Part shown: in pieces, positions 30,641 to 43,894 of the stretch
Numbering within the stretch: the first letter of the stretch is position 1
How the letters are laid out: every line of letters starts with the position of its first letter
Source of the DNA: Acanthochromis polyacanthus
Taxonomy: Eukaryota; Chordata; Actinopteri; Pomacentridae
Assembly: GCF_021347895.1 (NCBI RefSeq)
Contig: NC_067123.1
Span: forward strand, 40,416,027-40,480,026
Direction of reading: 5' to 3'
DNA: 64,000 nucleotides
Translations under genes and position numbers: made by a program
Notes under the pieces: generated by a model
What the model was told of the DNA's origin: nothing
Seen by the model: the letters and a program-made list of their open reading frames with translations, nothing else
Database searches by the model: none

Positions 30641-32095
30641 AATTAGATCTTCATAAAAACATGGAGTTGTTTTATGCAAACCAACAACAGTCATCTGAGC
30701 CGTTGGATAACACAGCAAAGGTGTGGGCATGAGTGTGCTTAAGTTCCTGGAGATGATTCTGTTAAAAACACACCTACAGGTGCTGGATCAGGTGGAGGAG
30801 TCGTAGTACAGCACAGCAATGTTTGTTCCTGAAGGTTGCCGAGAATACCATCACCGTCCGTTCGTACCCACGTCTCCGGTGATGACGCCGACACCTGAGA
30901 CTCTCCGCGAGCCGCCGGTAAAATCCCCCATCATCCGGGGGCGCAGTCAAGGCCGTTCGTCTGCGCATGAAGCTCATTTCCAGCTCGGTCTCCGGGGGAC
31001 ACTGAAAGCCTGACCACCACCAATCAGATTAATCACCGCTGACTCACCAAAAACAACCATGATGGATGGAGAAGCGGCAGACGATCCTCCTCCGCCACGC
31101 TGGGATCGAGCTGCCGAGCCCAACGTCCATAAGCAAGCTAAAGCCGCACATCATGAAGGGACGGCTATTCAAAACCCCTCTACTACACCACCTTTAAAGA
31201 CTCTGCAGCTGAGATGAATATCACCCAAAATACACCACATCTGAAGGAGCAACCCTCCCTGTGCTGCTCTGACACCGTTATATCATCCATCTGTGATGCT
31301 GTCATCACATCTATACCCACTTTCTCACCTGCTTCCACTTCGCTCAGTGTTTCCCTGTGTTTCCCAGAATGCCTTTCAAAAAACAGCCCCCAGAGAGTGG
31401 GTGGGAACTTGTTGATTTCACTCAGAGGTAGGCGTACTGTATACAGGCGCACAAACAGCTTGAAGAGTGTGATCATTCAGCAGCAGGGTTACACGCATCC
31501 CCTCACTCAAACAGAACCGTCCTGTGGTGGATGCCGGGCTCCGTTCTCATGTTAACGTAAATAATGTTAAACACTCTCAGAACACACCTCAGCACTGCGA
31601 TGGTGGGAACCAGACACACAAATCTGGCGTTATGAGGAGCTCAGAACTGGTCATTAGATAACAAAAACATCTGTTATGTTGACTAAATGAAACCGCAATT
31701 AACAAAATTCCTATCATGTTGGTTTTTGTGTGATTGCTTAATTAATTCCACCATTAAAGATCATTCAACAACAATCTAGATAATCAGTTATGTCACTTCT
31801 CAGGCCAAAGAGCAAACATATTAATCAGTTTCAGCTTTTCTCCAATTGACATCATTGCAAATTAAGTGCGCTTTCGGACTAATGGTTTGACAGAATAAAT
31901 ACTTCATTAGCGCTTGGAAATGTAATTCTGAAAACTAAACGATTATTATTCGACTAATTAAAAAGGTTACCTACTGGGTTAATCAGTAAAGTAATAACTG
32001 CTTCCAGATCTGAGTCTGTTTTATATCATTATAAAATGAATATCAGTTTTAAAACTTCAACTAAACAAAACAAACGTGAGCACAAATTGAGATCC
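30641..32095. other. Unique sequence, CpG-dense patch at 30830-31000
   Basis: 30830-31000 has many CpGs (cgtccgttcgtacccacg and similar). No frame with a known motif and no clear splice structure. Could be an isolated CpG patch or an old element. Confidence 0.35.
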
Positions 32096-32099
32096 ATTG

Positions 32100-33110
32100 T
32101 TCGCTGTTACAACACAAAGTTTACTAAAAACAAACGAAAAATATTCACATCTAAGAAGCTGCTATCAAGAGAATTTAGGAAAAAATGACTCAAACTGATT
32201 GTTCAGGTATCAAAGTGGTTCTTGATGACTCCAGCAGCCGACAGCTAATCGATAATTTAGTTAATCTCTACAGTTAAGACCAAACAGTAATCATCAGCTG
32301 CAGCCACTTTTCAATCACACAAACACTGGAACTGATCCTCAGAGCTCACCTCATCAATCTGCTGAATATCTGAACAAATGATTAATCATTTATCAATCAA
32401 AAATGACCGAAAATTTCTTCTATCCAGCTCCTCAAATGTGATAATTGGATGCTTGTTTGTGTTTCATATGATAATCGATCACTAGATTAGTTGTCAACTT
32501 TTAAATTACCATTTGATAATCGATGAATTGGTCAAAGTAATTTAAAGAAAATGGTCTAAATTCTTTTATTTTAGCTTCTTAAAAGTATGTGTGTATATAT
32601 ACACACACACACACATAAAAATCCCAAATATAGAAAAAATTAGCAAAAATTTTTTAAAAGATAATACATCTAAATCTAAATATAAAAAATTAGCAAAAAA
32701 ATCTGAATCTAAATATAAAGTACAAAAACCCAAATATAGAAAAACATGAGCATAAAATAAATAAAAAAACATTTAAATATACATGTATATTATATAGAAA
32801 ATGAAAAAAAGAGCAAAAATTACATACATACACACACATATAAATAATAGAAATTAATTTTAAAAAATAAAACTGATGTATTTTTGCAACAGTGGGTTTT
32901 ACAGGGTTCAGAAAACGGTCAAAATTCTTTCATTTAATTTTTTTAAATGAGGATATTTTCTGGTTTCTTTCCTCTGATTTGGCAGTAAACTGAACATCTT
33001 TGTGGGCCAAACGAGACATTTTAAGACGTCATCTTCACCATTTTCTGACATTTTATTGAAAATGTTGGACAGAATAATCGACAGTCAAAATAACAACGTA
33101 AAAGCGATCC
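32100..33110. repeat. Decayed hAT-type (ATTAATCG) repeat fragments and AT-rich simple sequence
   Basis: 32215-32275 (cagccgacagctaatcgata) and 32940-33090 (gtgggccaaacgagacattt) resemble the internal sequence of the same repeat family as 27990-28280. 32590-32615 is a (TA)/(CA) microsatellite. Confidence 0.45.
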
Positions 33111-34215
33111 TAAGACATCACATCGGGGTCTGAGGAACCCTTGAAACTGTTCTTTGCGCGTCTTAAATTTCAGTTAGTCCCTTTGCTGCAGGTGAAGTGT
33201 CACCGTGACGTTTCTACGTGACCAAATCTAAGTGTGCAAGTGATGGAGGACAGGAAGCTCTTCACTGTAGTGACCCGGTGCAGGCAGGTGTAGGTGTGCT
33301 AAAACACATCCTCAACCACACATGGTCCTGCAACCATATGCACGGTGATATCATCCACAAACACGCACCTACACACACACACACCTACACACACACACAC
33401 ACGCCCACAGATTCACACGGGCACATGGTAAGTTCAGGTAGCTGGGGCACCTGTATTTCTGCATCCATGAGGCAGTTTTGCTCACTTGGAGATGTCATGG
33501 CCGTGTGTGTGCAAGTGTGTGATCAGCCTCTAACAGATGCACACATGCACACACGAAAAAAAACGCACAATCTCCCCCCTTTGTGAGCTGCTAGGTGACT
33601 GCATGTACGGCTGCTGCATCACACTGAGGCACAAAATGGGAGGGTTTGTGTTGCATTTAGCCGTATTGTATGCATGCATGGCAGCAGATGAGAGAGGAGC
33701 AGCCTCATCATGATGAAACCTGTTCGTCTTCCACACTGCAGCAGCAGCAGCCAACAAAATGAAGGCAGCAGGGAACAAGAAGAAGGGGGAAAATACCTGT
33801 TTTTCCTTTTACGCAGGGGCTCCACAGAGAGGATCCTATAGATGCGGCACCATTTTCCCCTCCTTTATGGAGAGAAAACAGAGCATGGTGTGAAATGAAG
33901 TGAAATGTAGAGGAGATAACAGTTTTCTCTCCCCCTCCTTCCTCAATAAATAAACACAGCTAGGCTCTCCAATAAAGCGCAGTGGCACACATGCGCCCTG
34001 GCAGGGAAAATGTGGCATCACTGACGCCTTTACATTCATCCTAACCGTCAGGAATCACACATAAAAAAATAAAAAATAGACCCCACATAGCATACTGAGG
34101 CTGCTGGGATGCAAACTGCGATTCAATCCCTTTTCTCTATTATCCAGCTTTGAAGTTACGCAGGGTTAAAACCATCACATGCCACTTTATCCACATCCCG
34201 AAACCAGATTTTATT
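33111..34215. other. Unique sequence with a (CA)n tract
   Basis: (CA)n-rich segment at 33368-33404. No gene seen. Confidence 0.45.
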
Positions 34216-34219
34216 TACC

Positions 34220-34600
34220 TGTTTCCTTCCTCTATTCGCCGGGCTCCTTCTGTGATTCCTGGACGGTGAGGGGAAATGTGTCACCTACATTTTTCATTGT
34301 AATTCCCACGTCTGGAAACGCAAATTGATTAGCCGCAGTGAAGCTCTTGTCTCTCGGTCGCTCGCTCCTCCAGTCGACAGAGGAAAAAAAGACAGAAAAA
34401 AAAAACAAAAGAAAGCGTAAAAAAACACTACGAGGACGCGTTTTATAAAAAATTATCTCTTCGGTTTTGTCGTTGCGGTGGAAGCTCTTCCCTCCCGCGG
34501 TGCTCCGAGGCTCCGCGCACGGCGCTGGGGTTGCTGTCTGTCCGCCTGCCCGACTCAAACTGCTCCCGGAGCTCCGCGCAGCGACTCGTTGATTGGACAA
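34220..34600 (-). promoter_or_regulatory. CpG-rich block with possible non-coding first exon (candidate shisa7 promoter)
   Basis: 34360-34600 is dense in CpG (cgctcgctcc, ctcccgcggtgctccgaggc, ctccgcgcagcgactcg). Inverted CCAAT boxes (gattgg) lie just beyond at about 34590 and 34684, with ccaatc at about 34651. On the minus strand a strong donor, AAACAG|gtaaat, lies at 34219. The coding exon of shisa7 has a splice acceptor 23 nt before its ATG, so this block is a candidate 5'UTR exon and promoter. It could instead serve an unrelated transcript. The minus-strand open frame here (34232-34648) looks incidental. Confidence 0.4.
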
Positions 34601-34641
34601 TATGGCACTAGCCCACGTTCGCATTCCTAAAGTACTGCGAA

Positions 34642-35186
34642 CGATCAACCAATCCCAGAGCGGACGGCCAGAATGGTCGCTTCCGATTGGCTGTTCCGCG
34701 TTCGAAACAGTTGGTAAATTCCCGGCACGCGCACCTGTTAACTGCTTTACAGTTAACGTAAATATTAATGCGCTGAGCGGTAATGCGGCAGGAATATTAA
34801 TGCTTCCACCTAAAGAAATTAGTCATTCTAAGTTAGCTATATATTTCTCAGAAGAAATGTGTCATCAAAATTTATATTTTTACATACATGACCAACAACA
34901 AATCTGGAAGCTAACAGCTCTAACAATCACATCTGACTGGCTAAGTCACAGGCTAAAAAAACATTAGCTATCCATGTTAGCCGTGTTAGTTAGGAGTTGT
35001 TAGCTGCGTTAGCAAAAACATAAAGTGAGATATCATACATTTTTTAGCCTGCTTGTATTCAGTTTTTTTCTACCTTTGAAATGGTTTCCTCTCTGTAGCA
35101 CACTAAGGATTTGCACCGCTCGAGTTCCCTTAATTCTCCACGGTAATGTCAGCCGATTTCTACAAGCTCTTTATTACAAGTGAGCT
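34642..35186. repeat. Tandem segmental duplication, proximal copy
   Basis: Aligns with 35201-35896 at an offset of about 559 bp, from gatcaaccaatccc to acaagc.ctttattaca. It retains about 16 CpGs in its first 165 bp. Confidence 0.9.
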
Positions 35187-35200
35187 GAACTGAATTTGCA

Positions 35201-35896
35201 CGATCAACCAATCCCGGAGCTTCTGATTGGCTGCTCTGCATTCAAAACCTGGTAGATTCCTGGCACACGCACCTGTTAACTGCTTACAGTAAATATTAAT
35301 GCGCTGAGCAGTAATGTGGCAGGAATATTAATGTGCTGAACAAAAGATGTTAGTCATCTCTGTTCGCTAAGCAGCTATATTTCTCAGAAGAAATGCATCA
35401 TAAAGGCATGTTTAAATTTTTACATACATGACTGAGAGCAATTCCAGAAGTGAACAGCTCTAACAGTCACATCTGATTGGCTGAGTTGAAACCAACACAT
35501 GAGCAGTATGCAGGCTAATAACCATTAGCTGTCCATGTTAGCCGTGTTAGCCAAAAAAGCTGTTAGCTGCATTAGCAAAACATGAAGTGACATACTGTAC
35601 ATCTTATTAGCAGACAGTTTGTATTGTTTACAGTTATTAATCACTCCATAAGCCTTTTGCTTTCATTTTATTAGCAGCTGCACTAGTTGTCACTTTTGCA
35701 CATTTGGTTGTTTAGCTCGCTATGCTAATTTTGTCTGCTGCATTATTTAGCCAGCTTGTATTCAGGTTTTGTTTTGTACCTCTGAAATGGTTTCCTCTCT
35801 GTATTTGCACTAAGGATTTTCGCTGTTTGAGTTACCTTAATTCTGGAAAGAAACGTTAAACGTAGCAGATTTATACAAGCACTTTATTACATGCAT
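35201..35896. repeat. Tandem segmental duplication, distal copy (CpG-depleted)
   Basis: Same order of motifs as 34642-35186, with an extra segment of about 130 bp near 35605-35745. Only about four CpGs remain in the part matching the proximal copy's first 165 bp; many are TpG or CpA (cggcacgcgcacctg becomes tggcacacgcacctg). Confidence 0.9.
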
Positions 35897-37300
35897 AGAA
35901 ATTAATACATTTATAGTCTTTAACAGCAGCATGTGTTTTCCAGCTACTCAAGGTTAGACTAAATTTCATCGGCGCTATTAGAAAAAAATGTCCCAATGAA
36001 GTTCTAGGCAGCAGGATTTTTTGGTTCAAACCTATTGTGTTGAGCAAGATGTATAAATTTAGACAGATACAACCACACATGCATGTTTTTTTCTCATCAT
36101 TTAAGTGAAGTGTGCCTTGAAAGGAAAAGTGCTTCGATGTGTGTGGTTCATGCAACCGTGGCCCACTGCTCCTCATTGTAATGCATAATCATCTGTTTCT
36201 GTAATTGACTTTAGAAGATGAATGCCAGACTAATAAAGGTGTGTGAACTTGCCTCTGTGAATAAATATGAGCTTGATGTGCGTTTAGGTGGGGTTATCCT
36301 TCCCTTTCCTCCCCGCGAGGAGCTGCTCAATGCCTGCCTGATGAATGGGAGGAAAAAGAGGGAGGATGGAGGATGCAGAAGCGCCAAGTGATAATGCGGT
36401 GTCATCAGTTACCTTGACAACTGCAGCCTCTACATCTAACGTGTTAATTATGAATTTTTGCCAGGAAATTAGCAGAGGCTTGTTCCCTGCTCTTGGCCCG
36501 GCCTCTGTAAGCTCGGGCCTTTTGCCTCCATCACTCACTGCTGACTTCAACAACAAGAGGGAAAATATAAAATGCAAATCTCTCCAGCACTCTGCCGTGA
36601 GCCCTGGCTTATATTCCTCGACAATGAAAAGGTGGTCGTGATGCAAATGCAAACGCGAGTAACCCTGCAAAAGCAACAGCACACAGGCACACAGAAATAT
36701 TTAAGACATTTGCTTATTTTTGTTCAAATTGCATGACTAAAAATGGAGTACAGCAAAAATGTGCACACAGGCAAGTTAATGGGAAATAACTGGTTAAACA
36801 AGTGACCTCACAGGTCAGTTAGCAGTAAATAAAGCAGTGTTTCTATGCCTTTGTTAATGTTTCAGCCCCTTCACTGCTGTGATCTCGTGATCCTGTACAT
36901 CCCATTTACAGATTTGAATTAAGCATGTCTCACTTTCATTTTAATTTAATATTTCAAACATTATCCATGAAGATTTGTCTAGGAGAGTGTTTTGTCCTGA
37001 GTAGTTTCAGCTACTGCAAGCTTTACAAGCTCTAACATAAATCTGATAAATGATGTTTTCTGAGGCTGTTTTCATTCTGTTTATTTAGCAACGGTTCTGA
37101 TTGATGTATCCGTCACCACTGACCCTGTTGTGCTGTTCTCTTTTTGCATGACTACTCTCTAGCTGACATAAAGTTGAGCATTTTATTTATTCATATTTAT
37201 GGAAATGAATGCTTTTTTTAGAGGCATAATGTGTCCTACGGTTTCTTTGATGGTTGAATAAATACAACAACAGAAGTGGCCAAGATTTTTCAGTACATTT
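35897..37300. other. Unique sequence; 36220-36660 possible conserved non-coding element
   Basis: No gene or repeat recognised. 36220-36660 has balanced, complex composition and no coding signal. Confidence 0.3.
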
Positions 37301-37309
37301 AGATGGGCT

Positions 37310-37500
37310 GAAACACTGTCACCTTGCAGCTAGAAGATCGTGGTCTGGACCTGGGATCTTTCTGCATGGAGTTTGCATGTTCTCCCTGTGGGTGCATGGG
37401 TTTTCTCCAGGTTTTCCAGCTTCTTCCCACAGTCCAAAAACATGCTGAGGTTAATTGGTTATTCTAAACTGTTCATAGGTGTGGATGTAGTGTGATTTGT
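37310..37500 (+). mobile_element. Widespread teleost interspersed repeat
   Basis: Contains tttctgcatggagtttgcat, gttctccctgtgggtgcatg and cccacagtccaaaaacatgc, phrases shared with a very common fish repeat. Class not assigned here. Confidence 0.65.
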
Positions 37501-37694
37501 CCCACACTGATACATTTCCTATAAACGACTCCTTTAAAGCATGTTGATTATTAAATTTATAGCATTTTTAGCATCCTGTTATTTTCATGGTATTATGTAG
37601 CACCCATTTTCTCGCATTGAAAGAAAGAAAACATAACATATAAAATCATGTCTATGACATTCTACAGAAGACGAAGGTGATAGTGAACAATTCA

Positions 37695-38460
37695 TCCATC
37701 CATCCATCCATCTTCTTCCTCTTATCCAGGGTCGAATCGTGGAGGCAGCAGATGAAGCAGCTCATTCCAGACGTTCCTCCTCCCAGGAACACTTTTCTGC
37801 TCTTCCTGACCCTAACCCTGTCCTGAGGTGTTCCCAGGCCTGATGAGATACATAACCCTCCAGCTAGTTCTGGGTCTACCCCGGGGTCTCCTCCCAGGTA
37901 GACGTGTTCAGAAAACCTCCAAAGGAAGTCTCCCTGGAGGATCTGAATCAGATGTCCAAACCACCTCCACTGGTTCCTTCAGAGGTGAAGGATCAGCAGC
38001 TCTACTCTGAGCTCCCTCTGGATGTCTGATCTTCTCCTCCTATCTCTAAGGCTGAGTCCAGACACCCTACAGAGGAAGCTCATTTCAGACGCTTGTATCC
38101 ATGATCTCATTCTTTGGGTTTCTATCCAGAGCTCATGACCATAGATGAGGGTTGGAACGTAGATGGATGGTAAAGAGCTTCTCCTTGTGTCTCAGCTTCC
38201 TCTTCATCACGACAGTTTGATACACCAATCCTCCTGTCCATCTCACACTCCATTTTCCCATCACTCGTGAACAAGATCCAGAGATGCTTGAACTCCTTCG
38301 CTTGGGGAACCAGCTCCCTTCCAACCGGGAGGGATCAATCCACTGGTTTCCATCAGAGAACCATGGCCTCAGACTTGGAGCTGCTGAAGGTCACGGTCTG
38401 ATGAAGCCAACAGAACCACATCATCTACAAAAAGCAGAGATGCAACTGATAGTGGACCAT
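37695..38460 (-). mobile_element. LINE 3' fragment with (CATC)n tail
   Basis: The (CATC)n run ccatccatccatccatc at 37695 is followed by tcttcctcttatccagggtc, then cctgatgagatacataaccc, gaagctcatttcagacgctt and catgaccatagatgagggtt. These phrases belong to a fish non-LTR retrotransposon whose 3' tail is (GATG)n. The element therefore reads on the minus strand. Diverged and dead. Confidence 0.7.
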
Positions 38461-38469
38461 GATGGACTA

Positions 38470-40375
38470 TTTTCATACCCAATTTTCACCAAATGTAGAC
38501 GTTGAAACAGCAAGAACTTTCAGAAACCTCCACAATCTCTACAAAAATCACTAAAACAAGACCAGACTGTTATGATTGCATGTAAATCTGCCCAGGAATA
38601 CCCCCCAGAGAGTGGGTCATATTTGTGACCTATAGTCTGTTTTTATCCATAGTCCTTTTTTTGGCATGAAAAACAGATTCTAAAAAAATTAAATAAGATC
38701 ATTTCTGCTGCTGTTGTTAAATATTTACACTGTACCATTAACTTTCAGAAAACCATGTCAGCCTATAAAGTGGGTGACCTCACTTAGCACAGTTTAGAAT
38801 CACTGCGTCTTCACCGGATAAAATCGCGTGCCCACAATCTGCTGTTTGTTTACCGCGTGTCCTCGGTTCAGAGTCCTGCCAGCTGCCTTCAACTTATCGT
38901 CCATTTTCATGCGGATGAATACTTCATTCCTCAGTCTGTAGGTTTCAGCGGGAGGAGCGTCGCTGACCTGGGTTCAGCAGAAACACTGTGGAGGAATCGC
39001 AGATGGAGAAGCTACATGTTGGTCTCTGCAGAAATAGCCAGAGGAGTTGGCTCACATCAAGCCGACCGTTTGCCAGCTGTTCCCTCACCAAAGACAACTC
39101 TGGTAATCCACTAATATGTGTATTTTCACAGCATTGTACACATATCACAGATCAGGCAGAAAAACACAAGGCAGATTAGGAGCGTCGCAGATAAACATGT
39201 TATTAATGTCACCGCTCCCTGCAGCTGTATTGTGAGGATGACAGTGTTTTAGCTAACGGGAGCTTTGAGTTTCAATGGATCAATACCTTCACTAAACTTG
39301 CAATCAATGCGCTGCTGGAGATCAATTCTGTGCAGCACACTGAATTAAACATGTGGGCGGTTGTCTTTGTGTGTGTCTGCTATTAACTGCTCATGAGGAG
39401 GTTTGATTTCACACAATCACTCGGTGCCAGTCGTCATCATTAATCATTTATGGCACTCGTACGTTATTAACGATGAGATATTCACTGGTCACGTTCCTTA
39501 CACAAAATCTATTTTCATCAGTTGATCGTATCGAAACAAGGCTGCCACTAAACCACAACGTGACTGGATGCCCTAAACTTTAAGACAGTTTAAAAGGTTT
39601 CAGGTCAGCATGTGTCCGTTTGCTTCTAGAGGGAATAGCACAACCGACAGCATGTGTTGGACAGAAACACTAAATACTGAAGGGAGATCGATCATAAATC
39701 TATTTGTTGCCTTTAAATGGTTAAATAGTGCACAGTGCACAGATTGCACAACAGATAGTTAGCAGAAAAAATATACAAATTCAGCATTTGAGTCATGAAA
39801 TGCTGTTGTAATGGTGACGAAAAGTGATTATAAATCATTTGAAAGCACATTTGGCAGCTTTTTGGAGGCTGTAGTTTCATCTCACAGCTTGAAAGAGCTT
39901 CCTTCTCATGTACTGATACATGCTGTTTGACTATTTTATTGTTGATTCCTCCTGATTTAAATATTCCATGTGGTATTTAGTCACAGAGATATTTGTTTTG
40001 TCCAGTCAGTATACATTAAAGTCACAATATATTGAGCATTCTGTCTGTTGCAGCCCAGATTCCTAGTTTTCCAACATGATTTTTGCTCTAGCACATCCAA
40101 CCTACATGTGGGATACTATAGAGGTCACTTCCTGTCATAATTTGAAGAAAACTGCAGTATTTATTTCATCTTAAATATTGGAGAGTAACCAGCAATACAT
40201 GCTGTTGACAGAAGAGTTTTGCACTGTGCATTAAAGATCCCGTGTTGTTCACCTTTTTAGGAAATTAATCAAAATTGAACAGGGCCCCAGAGAGTGTCTT
40301 TCGATTATTCAGCTCAAAATATTGTAAAGATGGCTTATTTCAATATGGCTATATTACCGTATGACCCTTGGTTTT
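38470..40375. other. Unique sequence, no gene seen
   Basis: Nothing recognised. 38800-39500 is repeat-poor. Confidence 0.4.
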
Positions 40376-40464
40376 AGCCCTGTTCTAAACGGGCTGTTTG
40401 AGTGTGTGTGTGCTTGCGTGGGTGTGTTCATGTGAATGGCTGTCTATATGTAGGGAGGGTGGAG

Positions 40465-40605
40465 AGTTGTTTTCTTTTTACATTTTTATTTCTATTTTTA
40501 ATTGTGTTTATTTATTGTCTTCTTTGTTCATTTCTTGTGAAGCACTTTGTGTTGTTCTGCATGAAAAGTGCTATACAAATAAATAAAGTTTGAGTTTGGG
40601 TTTGA
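40465..40605 (+). mobile_element. L2-type LINE 3' tail
   Basis: agcactttgtgttgttctgc and gtgctatacaaataaataaa then gtttgag are the standard 3' end of fish L2-like elements. Confidence 0.7.
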
Positions 40606-40810
40606 GTGTCTGTTGCTTTAAACATCCCATATGATGGGCAAAATGGTAGGTCAACTTGTCCATTGTACTCGACAATAACGGCAAAAGGTTCCATATAATG
40701 ACCATCTTGTTTTATTGTCAACAGTTAGAAACTTAGAGATCCAAACTGAAAGCTGTTAAAATATGAGGATGTCAAGGAGACATGTGAGACTTTAATTCAT
40801 TTGCTGAAAA

Positions 40811-41590
40811 GTGGTAGTACAGGAGGTCCTCCACTTAGGTCGGAGTTCCATTCCGACTGATCTACTTAAGTTGATTTTCACCATAAGCCAGAATCCATTC
40901 GGTGCATCACGATATCCATCAGTTCTTCATAAAGTCATGAATACCAACAACTTTCATGAATGATTGGCTGAGAGTCAGCAGTAGAGAGAGCTGGGAACGG
41001 CAGCTAATTCTGGAACTAAGTTATGGGGTTTTTCTAGTCATTCTGGAGCTAAGTTATGGGGTTTTTCTAGTTCTTCTGGAGATAAGTTATGGGGTTTTTC
41101 TAGTCATTCTGGAGCTAAGTTATGGGTTTTTCTAGTTCTTCTGGAGCTAAGTTATGGGGTTTTTCTATTTCTTCTGGAGATAAGTTATGGGTTTTTCTAG
41201 TCCTTCTGGAGTTAAGTTATGGGGTTTTTCTAGTCCTTCTGGAGTTAAGTTATGGGGTTTTTCTAGTTCTTCTGGAGATAAGTTATGGGTTTTTCTAGTT
41301 CTTCTGGAGATAAGTTATGGGGTTTTTCTAGTTCTTCTGGAGCTAAGTTATGGGGTTTTTCTAGTTCTTCTGGAGATAAGTTATGGGTTTTTCTAGTTCT
41401 TCTGGCGTTGGCTACAGCCCACAGTATCCTGTGTGAAGCTTCAGTAAACCAACAGAGAACCAGATAAAGTCTCACTCATTCATCACAGAGGGTCACTACA
41501 GCATGTTGACCTGTTTTTACATCTTGACCCATGTTGGTCGGTGTTTCTGTTCCCAGCGTTTTATTCTATCTAATTTCACTTCGTAAGCTG
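40811..41590 (+). mobile_element. ACAGGAGGTCCTC-family copy expanded by a minisatellite
   Basis: The left terminus acaggaggtcctccactt and 40840-40965 match 50-205. 41500-41590 matches 235-330. Between them lies the 33-bp array at 41005-41405, absent from the copy at 38-918. The right terminus was not found. Confidence 0.65.
41005..41405 (+). repeat. 33-bp minisatellite, about 12 copies
   Basis: Unit agttatggggtttttctagt plus tcttctggagata, 32-33 bp. 33-bp units keep frame (LWGFSSSSGDK), but 32-bp units break it, so it is not coding. Confidence 0.92.
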
Positions 41591-43660
41591 TGGACCTTTA
41601 AATATAGCTGAAATGCTGCTGACCACACCCCCTTCAGGAAGGAGACCCTCTCTGCATTTGTGATTGACAGAGCAGAACCAAACAGTTGACCGCATGGCAC
41701 CTGATACAGAAATCTGACAGGAGAAACTGAAAAATGCTTCAATGAAAATAGATTTATTGAGTTTAAGTTGCACTGAAGAACACAAGGTGACATGAAAACA
41801 TAATAATCTACCCAGTGCTGGTTTACTGGATTCATATTGAGGTTAGCCGTGTGAATCTGTCAGCCTTCTGGTGTTTCTTTCCTCTGTGAGGCAGTTTGCT
41901 CTACAACTAAGATATTATGAAAGTTTTCATTGCTGTATGACCTTGAGACGTGTGGTCTAAAAAACATGTAAAATGACTTGAATTCTTGTGTAATATGAGA
42001 AGAAATGATATCAGACATCCTCAAAAAAACAGCTGTTCGCGTTTTTAGAGTGGAATGAGAATATCTTACCAAATACTACAAATCCAACACAGGGGATTGT
42101 GTATCTTCCTGTGTGTACCGATGGACTAAATGTGTTGTAATCAAACACAGATCTGGGCTTGATTCCTTTTGGGTTTCTATTCTTCAGCTGATCAAAGGAA
42201 AGAAGAACTCAGAATGGTCCATTTTAAAGCCCCAGATCAGTAACAGAGAGTCCAGCACCGAGCACAGTCCTTAGTGTAAAGTAAAACCAGTGTCTTTTCT
42301 GCAGCAGAACCAGCAAAGAAATTCAGATGCAGAGAATTATTTCACTGAGCTCTGGATGAAAATGTCAGCACAGAAAGCTGGAAAATGAAAAAAAAAAAAG
42401 CTGAACACAGAGATTTTTTTTTCAAGAGCAAAATTAGAGCATGTGGAGGAGGACGATATGAGCAGATATGATTCAGAGGGGGCAGCATGATGTGAGGTAC
42501 TTCTTCTAGAAACAAACCTTTAATGATCCCCTTGGGGATTCAGTCCGACCGACAGCAGGAGATGAGGAGGGACTCGACTGCTCTGATTAGACGAGGAAGG
42601 TCAAACTCTCAGGTCTCATGCAGCCGGCAACACACGGCGATTGTGGACACCTGATTTGTTTTCTCTGGCCTTTCCCAACCTCCACCGCCTCCCCCTCTCT
42701 TTCCTCTGGACAGGAAATCAGTAAGAGTCCCCAGAGGGCTTCTGTACTCTGCTGTGGTGAGAGTGGGAGAAGGAACTCTGTCATCTAAGAGTTTACAGAT
42801 ACGAGGATGGGATCTGGACTTCACATCAGGCTCATGTTAGACGTCAGCTGGCATCTGACACAAAAAGCTGACAGGAAATGAGACTCTTCTTGAGGAAATT
42901 TTCTAATTAGGATGGTATTGGATTCCTTCATTGACCTTTTAGGCAGTTAATTCTAATGTTTTCCAATAACTCAGTAGGGGCTGTGTGGAGCAGGTCGGCC
43001 TCACATTAGCTCCAGGTCCAGATAACAGCCGGTATCAGAACAGACCTGGTCCTAGTCATTCCCAACTCTTCCCTGACCTTTGCGATCACCACACTACCCA
43101 GACAGATTGCAAAATCAGACTCAGGAGGGTTTTTACAGGCCTCACCATGCAACAGATTGATAAAAATATGCATTCGAAGGACTGTGTGGGGTTCAGGATC
43201 GACCACATCTGCTCTGTTCACGCTCCATTTCCTCCCTCATTGCCCCCCAAGTTAGAGACCTTTCCAAGGACCCTCTGAACTTGGATACAAATTCAAGTAA
43301 TGAGTGGAAGCTGAGTTGGTGTGTTGGCTTGGTCAAAAAGAGAAATAAAAATGTAATTTCATGAATGTTGTCCTGCTTGGATCTAAGTATTCACACAGTA
43401 TTCATGCTTTCTATGGAAAGAAGAATGTTAGAAGACAGAAGGTATTCACTAATCTGGTGGAAAGGCATCGAAGAATGCTTTTAATTGGTCATGTTAAGGA
43501 CTTGAGGAAAATTTTTAATCCTAAATGTCATGTTTTCTTTGTTTTTTCTTATGTTCTTTACATTTAATTTCTCATTTCACACCTTTCTGTGGTTGTAATC
43601 TTGCAATCCTGTTGTACGTTTCAGTTATTTACTGTGTCGTTGCTGTCACACTGGGAGAGT
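41591..43660. other. Unique sequence, no gene seen
   Basis: Short open frames without motif (for example 42985-43278). Nothing else recognised. Confidence 0.4.
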
Positions 43661-43770
43661 TTTCTTCCTGAAGGGGGCGGAGTCAGCAGCACCTAGCCGT
43701 ATTTAAAGCCACAGACACTGAAACGGCCCATTTAAAACAGGGTCAAAAGCTGCTATAGAGCTCCGGGAGA

Positions 43771-43778
43771 TGACGTCA
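43771..43778. promoter_or_regulatory. Consensus CRE (TGACGTCA) upstream of THAP exon
   Basis: Perfect palindromic TGACGTCA 117 bp before the THAP ATG, with a TATA-like tatttaaa at about 43710. Suggests an ATF/CREB-responsive promoter. Inferred from motif and position only. Confidence 0.4.
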
Positions 43779-43894
43779 CACAATCCCGGCATGCAACAGT
43801 CGAAATCAAAACACCGCCATACTGGCAGGAAGGCGCGCTGTTTAAACTACTGCCAGCTAACTCCTAAACGTTCTTCAGCGTCGACATCAGAGAT

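Noticed and set aside
34232..34648. 138-codon minus-strand ORF in the CpG-rich block
   Set aside because: Composition-driven, no domain recognised. The block is better read as promoter and 5'UTR.
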